Shown here piece after piece: positions 5,976-10,507 of a stretch of DNA of 10,507 nt (its first letter is position 1; every line of letters starts with the position of its first letter). Source of the stretch: an uncultured Armatimonadota bacterium (lineage in GTDB: Bacteria; Armatimonadota; Fimbriimonadia; Fimbriimonadales; Fimbriimonadaceae); contig CAMLEL010000040.1 of NCBI GenBank assembly GCA_946478935.1, positions 1-10,507 of the forward strand, written 5' to 3'. A program made the translations under genes and the position numbers. The notes under the pieces were generated by a model. The model was not told the origin of the DNA. It ran no database searches and was given only the letters and a program-made list of their open reading frames with translations.

Positions 5976-7778
5976 ATGGCTGACCTCGACTCGCTAAAGA
6001 TGAATACCCCGGTGAACCGACTTCGCGGTTCACTCCCAAAGGTGGGTATCCGACCCACAATCGACGGTCGGTATGGCGGCGTGCGAGAGTCCCTCGAAGG
6101 CTTCACCATGGCATTGGCCGAATCCGCCCGCGAACTGATTCAGAAGCACCTGCGTCACGCTTGCGGTCTGCCCATCGAAGTGGTCATTGCCGATACCTGC
6201 ATCGGGGGCGCGAGTGAAGCCGCCAAATGCGCCGAGAAATTCAACCGGGAAGGAGTTGGCGTTTCGCTCACCGTGACCCCTTGTTGGTGCTACGGCAGTG
6301 AAACGATGGACATGGACCCCTTGCGCCCCAAAGCAATCTGGGGATTCAACGGCACGGACCGACCCGGCGCTGTTTACCTGGCGGCGACCCTATCCGGTCA
6401 TGCCCAAAAGGGCCTGCCCTGTTTTGGAATCTACGGCCGAGACGTGCAGGATCTGGGCGACGCCTCCATCCCGCCCGACGTGGCTGAGAAGATCCTGCGA
6501 TTTGCCAAGTCCGGTATCGCCGTGGCCACGATGCGCGGCAAAAGCTACCTTGCCATGGGCGGGGTGTCCATGGGAATCGCTGGCTCGATTGTGGACCAGG
6601 CTTTTTTTGAAAGCTATTTGGGGATGCGCGTGGAGACCATCGACATGACCGAGTTCGTCGGTCGGATGACCAAGGAAATCTACGATCGGGACGAGTTTCA
6701 CCGGGCTCTCAAATGGGTTCGGTCAAATTGCCCGGAGGGCAAAGATTGGAATGCAAATCCACGAACTCGGGAGCAAAAGGATCAAGACTGGGAGACCAGC
6801 GTCAAGATGGCCCTCATTGCCCGCGACCTGATGATCGGGAATCCCAAACTCGCTGAAATGGGTTTTACGGAACAAGCGGAGGGACACAACGCGATCGCAG
6901 CGGGATTCCAGGGTCAGCGTCAATGGACTGACCACTTCCCGAATGGAGACTTTCTGGAAGCGATCCTCTGCACTTCGTTTGACTGGAATGGAATCCGCCA
7001 GCCCTACATTGTGGCCACCGAGAATGACTCGCTCAATGGAGCTTCCATGCTCCTGGGCCACTTGCTCACGGGCACGGCTCAGATGTTCAGCGACGTGCGA
7101 ACCTACTGGAGTGCCAAGTCCATCCATCGTGTCACCGGAAAAGCCGAAGATGCGGTCCTGCACCTCATCAACTCTGGACCGTCACCGCTGGATTTCGCTG
7201 GCTCCATGAAATCTGATGACGGGAAGTTCACCATCAAACCTTGGTGGGACATCCGCTCAGAAGATGCAGCAGCCTGCCTCGACGACACGCTTTGGTGTCC
7301 CAGCGACTTGGGTTATTTTCCGGCCGGAGGATGGTCCACGGACTTCCTCACCAAGGGACGGATTCCAGTCACCATGTTCCGAATCAACCTCGTCAAAGGT
7401 TTGGGACCTGCTCTCCAAATCGCTGAGGGCCACACGGTAGGTTTGGACTCGTCGGTTCATGCCGCGTTGGATGAGCGCACGAGTCCGACGTGGCCCACCA
7501 CCTGGTTTTCACCGCGCTGCGACGGTCAGGACGGCGCCTTCAAAGATGCCTACACAGTCATGGCGCACTGGGGCGCGAATCATGGAGCCATCTCCGTGGG
7601 TCACATCGGGGCTGATCTGATCACGCTGGCCTCCATGTTGAGAATCCCGGTCGATATGCACAACGTGCCATTCGACCAAGTGTATCGACCCTCGGTATGG
7701 CACCGATTCGGTTCCGGCATGGATCCAGTGGGTGCCGATTACCGGGCCTGTTCCAACTATGGACCGATCTACGGTTAA
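5976..7778 (+). CDS. fucI: L-fucose isomerase
   Basis: A 600-residue cytoplasmic ketol isomerase converting L-fucose to L-fuculose (also acting on D-arabinose in known members), with Mn2+ as cofactor. It can be followed end to end against E. coli FucI (591 residues): [13 protein letters not shown] (20-32), [31 protein letters not shown] (99-115), [50 protein letters not shown] (303-319), [38 protein letters not shown] and [13 protein letters not shown] at the C-terminus. The metal ligands Glu337, Asp361 and His528 of E. coli correspond to Glu349, Asp373 and His536. There is an N-terminal extension of about 15 residues before LPKVG. It is first in an operon with the threonine synthase gene, 3 bases downstream. 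No fucK, fucA or fucP is in the window, so whether it works in fucose breakdown or on another aldose is open. Confidence 0.96.
   Translation: MADLDSLKMNTPVNRLRGSLPKVGIRPTIDGRYGGVRESLEGFTMALAESARELIQKHLRHACGLPIEVVIADTCIGGASEAAKCAEKFNREGVGVSLTVTPCWCYGSETMDMDPLRPKAIWGFNGTDRPGAVYLAATLSGHAQKGLPCFGIYGRDVQDLGDASIPPDVAEKILRFAKSGIAVATMRGKSYLAMGGVSMGIAGSIVDQAFFESYLGMRVETIDMTEFVGRMTKEIYDRDEFHRALKWVRSNCPEGKDWNANPRTREQKDQDWETSVKMALIARDLMIGNPKLAEMGFTEQAEGHNAIAAGFQGQRQWTDHFPNGDFLEAILCTSFDWNGIRQPYIVATENDSLNGASMLLGHLLTGTAQMFSDVRTYWSAKSIHRVTGKAEDAVLHLINSGPSPLDFAGSMKSDDGKFTIKPWWDIRSEDAAACLDDTLWCPSDLGYFPAGGWSTDFLTKGRIPVTMFRINLVKGLGPALQIAEGHTVGLDSSVHAALDERTSPTWPTTWFSPRCDGQDGAFKDAYTVMAHWGANHGAISVGHIGADLITLASMLRIPVDMHNVPFDQVYRPSVWHRFGSGMDPVGADYRACSNYGPIYG
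6012..6058 (+). repeat. Two adjacent perfect inverted repeats in the 5' coding part of fucI
   Basis: GTGAACCG (6012-6019) pairs perfectly with CGGTTCAC (6026-6033) across a 6-base loop. Eight bases later GTGGGT (6042-6047) pairs with ACCCAC (6053-6058) across a 5-base loop. Both fall in the first 30 codons, so the mRNA there may be structured. There is no T-run after them, so they are not simple terminators. Each alone could be chance. Confidence 0.5.
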
Positions 7779-7781
7779 GCC

Positions 7782-8909
7782 ATGGTCACCCACCTGAGTT
7801 GTTATCTCTGCGGCAAGCGCTATGCACCGGACCAAGTTTGGGGATTGTGCGAGTGCGGCCGACCACTCAAGGTGCATCACGATCTCCAGCCCGGTTCTAT
7901 CGACCGGGACTCGCTGGCTAGTCGGGAATGCAATATGTGGCGATTTCGGGAAGTGCTGCCAAACTGCGAACCGGTCACTTTGGGCGAGGGTTTGACGCCG
8001 TTGCTGCATGCACCCAAACTGGGTTCGCGATGGTACGTGAAAGATGAGGGAGTAAACCCTACCGCCAGCTTCAAGTCCCGCGGAATGTCAATGGCTGTGT
8101 CGATGGCCAAGCGGTTCGGACTCCAAAAACTCGCCGTTCCCAGCGCCGGGAATGCCGGCGGAGCGCTTGCCGCATACGCGGCTCGCGCAGGTTTGGAAGC
8201 GCATGTTTTCATGCCCAGGGACACGCCGCGAGCCTTCATCGTGGAGTGCGAGTCGCATGGAGCCAGTGTGACTCTTTGGGACGGGTTGATTCACGAGTGC
8301 GCCGCCGAAATCGCCCGGCGGAAAGAAGCCGAAGGTTGGTTTGATCTGAGCACTCTGAAAGAGCCATACCGGATCGAAGGAAAGAAGACGATGGGGTACG
8401 AAATCGCAGAGCAGTTTGAGTGGCGGCTGCCCGACGTCATCGTTTATCCAACCGGTGGTGGCACCGGCCTTATCGGAATGTGGAAAGCCTTCGAGGAAAT
8501 GGAGCAGCTCGGCTGGATTGGACCGGAACGCCCGAAAATGGTTTCGGTGCAAGCCGAAGGCTGCGCGGTTTTGTCAGGTCCCTTCCAGCGTGGCGATCGA
8601 TTCGCAGATCCCGTGGTTGGGGCGGCCACCGTGGCGTCAGGACTCCGTGTACCTAAGGCAGTTGGGGACTTTATCATGCTGGATCTGCTCCGCGCTTCAG
8701 GAGGAGTGGCGATCGATGTAACCGATCGTGAGATGATCGATTGCGCGAAAGGAATGGCGAGTCAGGTAGGCGTGTTTGCGTCTCCGGAAGGAGGGGCGAC
8801 TTTGGCAGGCGCGCAAAAACTGCGAGCTTCCGGATTCATCACCGAGTCGGACGTTGTCCTCTTGATGAATACGGGTTCCGGGGTGAAGTATCTGGAAGCC
8901 CTCGCCTAA
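7782..8909 (+). CDS. thrC: Threonine synthase (PLP fold type II)
   Basis: A 375-residue PLP enzyme expected to convert O-phospho-L-homoserine to L-threonine and phosphate. An N-terminal zinc-ribbon-like segment is present (Cys7, Cys10, Cys23, Cys25: CYLC and CECG), as in many threonine synthases of the shorter Thermus/archaeal kind. Then come LGEGLTPL (67-74), NPTASFKSRG with Lys98 as the PLP Schiff-base lysine, SAGNAGG (121-127) at the substrate carboxylate loop, PTGGGTGLIG (223-232) for the PLP phosphate, and NTGSGVKY (363-370) near the C-terminus. ATG 7782 follows the fucI stop by 3 bases with no good Shine-Dalgarno, so translation is probably coupled to fucI. No homoserine kinase or dehydrogenase gene is nearby. 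A related PLP lyase acting on another substrate cannot be excluded, but the motif set favours threonine synthase. Confidence 0.9.
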   Translation: MVTHLSCYLCGKRYAPDQVWGLCECGRPLKVHHDLQPGSIDRDSLASRECNMWRFREVLPNCEPVTLGEGLTPLLHAPKLGSRWYVKDEGVNPTASFKSRGMSMAVSMAKRFGLQKLAVPSAGNAGGALAAYAARAGLEAHVFMPRDTPRAFIVECESHGASVTLWDGLIHECAAEIARRKEAEGWFDLSTLKEPYRIEGKKTMGYEIAEQFEWRLPDVIVYPTGGGTGLIGMWKAFEEMEQLGWIGPERPKMVSVQAEGCAVLSGPFQRGDRFADPVVGAATVASGLRVPKAVGDFIMLDLLRASGGVAIDVTDREMIDCAKGMASQVGVFASPEGGATLAGAQKLRASGFITESDVVLLMNTGSGVKYLEALA

Positions 8910-8962
8910 TCGGGTCTTTGATTGGATTAGCCTCGAAGTAGTGCTCTCAACGACCAAGACCC
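8906..8962. terminator. Possible terminator structures between thrC and the vWA gene
   Basis: This convergent 57-base gap holds two candidate stems. CTAATC (8906-8911) pairs with GATTAG (8925-8930), and GGGTCTT (8912-8918) pairs with AAGACCC (8956-8962) across a 37-base loop; the two are mutually exclusive in part. Neither has a following T-run. The position is right for termination of both genes, but the structures are unremarkable. Confidence 0.25.
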
Positions 8963-8966
8963 ACTT

Positions 8967-10507
8967 CTAACCTGAATCCAGCTTTCTAATCTTTACGACT
9001 TCGTCCAATTGCGCGACTTCGATCAGAAGCTTGGCATCGACGGTCCCGATCGCCACTCGAAGCGACTTGTCAGAAAAATCGACTTTCATTCCAATCTTCT
9101 TCAATTTGGCAATCAGCGCATCATCGACCCTCTTCAGCCAAACTTCGACCTCCACGACGCCTTTTGCGGTTCTCAGGGCCTCTGGCACCTTCGTTTCAAA
9201 ACGGTGCTTCCGCTTCTGCTCCGGCGTCATTTTGGTCTCGTCTTGATAGAGCACCTTCGACATGTCTTGAGCATCTGCCGTCACGATCCCCATCGTTCGA
9301 CGAACGGATTTGCTGGCAGCGAATCCGCCACGGGCCAACGTAGCCGGGAACAGGTTTCCACCGGGAGCGGGACGACCGAAGATCCCCTCGTAGCTCACGC
9401 CATCCGCCATTTCCACCGGCACTGCGACCGTTCGCTGCTTGCCGCCGACGTTTACGACCTTCTTTTCCACGGCAACGAAGGACGTATATTGGGTCATGAT
9501 CCCGAATTCGAGCGCCAATTCGACGATCTCATCGTTCGACACTTTCGACGCCGTCGGATAAGCCGCCACGAGGTAGTTTCGACGGATCAATTCATCGACT
9601 CGCTGTCGCGCCCACAAGGACTCAAGAGCGGGTGCGCTCGCATTGGCCGGAAAATCTAGATCAATTCGCTTGGACCAAGGTTCGCCGCCAAGCTTTCCTG
9701 TAAGTTCGAGAACAGCTTTTCCGGGTGCGCGGTAACGACCGGTGATTACGACCGGCTTGTCTCCGAAGACGTCGGGAATCGCCCCCGGTAACGCATCCTG
9801 AATCTCCACTCCGTTGAATTTGGCTTGGACGTCTGTTAGAACCGGGGTGCGCGTGCGCTCGATAAACCGATTGACCGCAGCATCGGCCGATTCGGCCAGT
9901 GTCACGTATTCAGCGTCGCCCTTACCTTCAAAGGCCATCTGTTCGATTAGATACCGGTTGACCGAATTCCCGATCCCAAATGTAAAGATGCGCGCATCGT
10001 CACGATTCTTTTGAATCGTGTCCAGGATGAGGGGCTCGTCGCCCACGTATCCGTCGGTGTTGAACACAACCATTCGCAGCCGATCCGGATCGACTTGGCC
10101 CTGCAGGGCAGAAACGACCCCTTCCCGAATGTGCGTGCCTCCATTGGCCTGCATACCCTCGATGAAGGAAGCCGCTTCCTTCAAGTTGGATTCGCTCAGC
10201 GGCCGAGCCTCGGGCCATAGGGATCTCACCTGAGTGTTAAAGCCCATGACATTGAATGTGTCACCTGGACGCAGCTCTCGAATCAGTTTCTGCGTCAGCT
10301 CCTTGGATTTCTCGATCGGAAAGCCCATCTGACTGCCGCTCTGATCCATCACGAAAATCACTTCCTTCGGAGCGATCTGCTGAGCCTGCGGCGCCTTCGG
10401 AGGCATCAGGATCAAGGTGAAGAAACCGCCCTTTTCTCCCATGTGGGTAATGAAGGCATCTTGAACTTCGTCCGTTGAGATCCGGTACCTAAGAATGAAA
10501 TCTTTGT
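8967..10507 (-). CDS. VIT/vWA-type von Willebrand factor A domain protein (5' end cut off)
   Basis: The frame runs to the right edge (about 512 codons visible), so the ATG at 10442 is internal; upstream codons read FILRYRIST...AFITHMGEKGGFFTLILMPP, the usual junction between a VIT domain and a vWA domain. The VIT domain and signal sequence should lie beyond the window. Numbering from Met10442, the vWA domain spans about 27-190 with an intact MIDAS: DQSGS (Asp33, Ser35, Ser37), Thr103 (GGTHIREG) and Asp130 (FNTDGYVGDE). A beta-rich linker and the LWARQRVDEL...EIVELALEFGIMTQYTSFVAVE block follow, also typical of the family. The last 65 residues form an extra small domain (VEVEVWLKR...DEVVKIRKL). 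Family members are exported or surface proteins, related in architecture to inter-alpha-trypsin inhibitor heavy chains; ligands are unknown. It converges on the threonine synthase gene. Confidence 0.92.
   Translation of the reverse strand, partial: KDFILRYRISTDEVQDAFITHMGEKGGFFTLILMPPKAPQAQQIAPKEVIFVMDQSGSQMGFPIEKSKELTQKLIRELRPGDTFNVMGFNTQVRSLWPEARPLSESNLKEAASFIEGMQANGGTHIREGVVSALQGQVDPDRLRMVVFNTDGYVGDEPLILDTIQKNRDDARIFTFGIGNSVNRYLIEQMAFEGKGDAEYVTLAESADAAVNRFIERTRTPVLTDVQAKFNGVEIQDALPGAIPDVFGDKPVVITGRYRAPGKAVLELTGKLGGEPWSKRIDLDFPANASAPALESLWARQRVDELIRRNYLVAAYPTASKVSNDEIVELALEFGIMTQYTSFVAVEKKVVNVGGKQRTVAVPVEMADGVSYEGIFGRPAPGGNLFPATLARGGFAASKSVRRTMGIVTADAQDMSKVLYQDETKMTPEQKRKHRFETKVPEALRTAKGVVEVEVWLKRVDDALIAKLKKIGMKVDFSDKSLRVAIGTVDAKLLIEVAQLDEVVKIRKLDSG

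Noticed and set aside
5843..6109. Minus-strand frame crossing the divergent promoter and the fucI start
   Set aside because: It would overlap the D-aminoacylase start on the same strand and the fucI N-terminus on the other, with no motifs.
2682..7778. A complete L-fucose degradation cluster
   Set aside because: Only the isomerase is present; no kinase, class II fuculose-phosphate aldolase, lactaldehyde enzyme or transporter can be found, and the aldolase is on the other strand with other genes between.
9009..9659. 216-codon frame on the + strand opposite the vWA gene
   Set aside because: It is antisense to conserved vWA-family sequence, with a composition rich in Arg, His and Phe typical of shadow frames.
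9729..9749. Direct repeat of ACGACCGG
   Set aside because: Two copies a few bases apart within the vWA gene; short and explained by the coding sequence.
1..10507. CRISPR array, tRNA, rRNA, insertion sequence or phage attachment site
   Set aside because: No regularly spaced repeats, cloverleaf, rRNA-like stretch, transposase or integrase sequence, or long terminal inverted repeats were seen.

Overview
The window is bacterial chromosome, moderately GC-rich (mid-50s percent by eye) and tightly packed. Six ordinary protein genes lie entirely inside it or run to its right edge, a seventh runs off the left edge, and one short doubtful gene sits in an AT-rich gap. I see no rRNA, tRNA, CRISPR array, insertion sequence or phage gene. 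The gene content fits a free-living heterotroph from a deep-branching or soil/aquatic phylum: a DUF1800/DUF1501 pair, an exported D-aminoacylase, a VIT/vWA-type protein, a DhnA-type aldolase, and many starts without a strong Shine-Dalgarno. Armatimonadota (Fimbriimonadia-like) is my first guess, with Acidobacteriota, Planctomycetota or Verrucomicrobiota as alternatives. This is inference from gene types, not a phylogenetic result.

Layout. Positions 1-2685 (+) hold a DUF1800 lipoprotein-like gene (5' end cut off) followed with a short overlap by a Tat-exported DUF1501 gene. Positions 2682-3512 (-) encode a DhnA-type class I aldolase that meets the DUF1501 gene tail to tail with overlapping stop codons. 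Positions 3513-3867 are an AT-rich gap carrying a small candidate gene on the + strand and a possible divergent promoter. Positions 3868-5904 (-) look like a two-gene operon: an exported D-aminoacylase, then a small helix-hairpin-helix protein resembling the N-terminal part of family X DNA polymerases. A 71-base divergent intergenic region (5905-5975) separates it from positions 5976-8909 (+), where L-fucose isomerase and threonine synthase are only 3 bases apart. Positions 8967-10507 (-) carry a vWA-domain protein of the VIT/vWA kind, cut off at the right edge.

How they fit together. The DUF1800/DUF1501 pair is a recurrent exported module of unknown biochemistry. FucI and D-aminoacylase point to scavenging of deoxy/aldo-sugars and N-acyl-D-amino acids, consistent with growth on polysaccharide or cell-wall debris. 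No fucose kinase, fuculose-phosphate aldolase, transporter or thrA/thrB is visible, so pathway assignments stay partial. I find no convincing new multi-gene system. The items most worth a second look are the stand-alone PolX-like N-terminal protein, the FucI-ThrC pairing, the orphan small gene in the AT-rich gap, and the C-terminal domain of the vWA protein.
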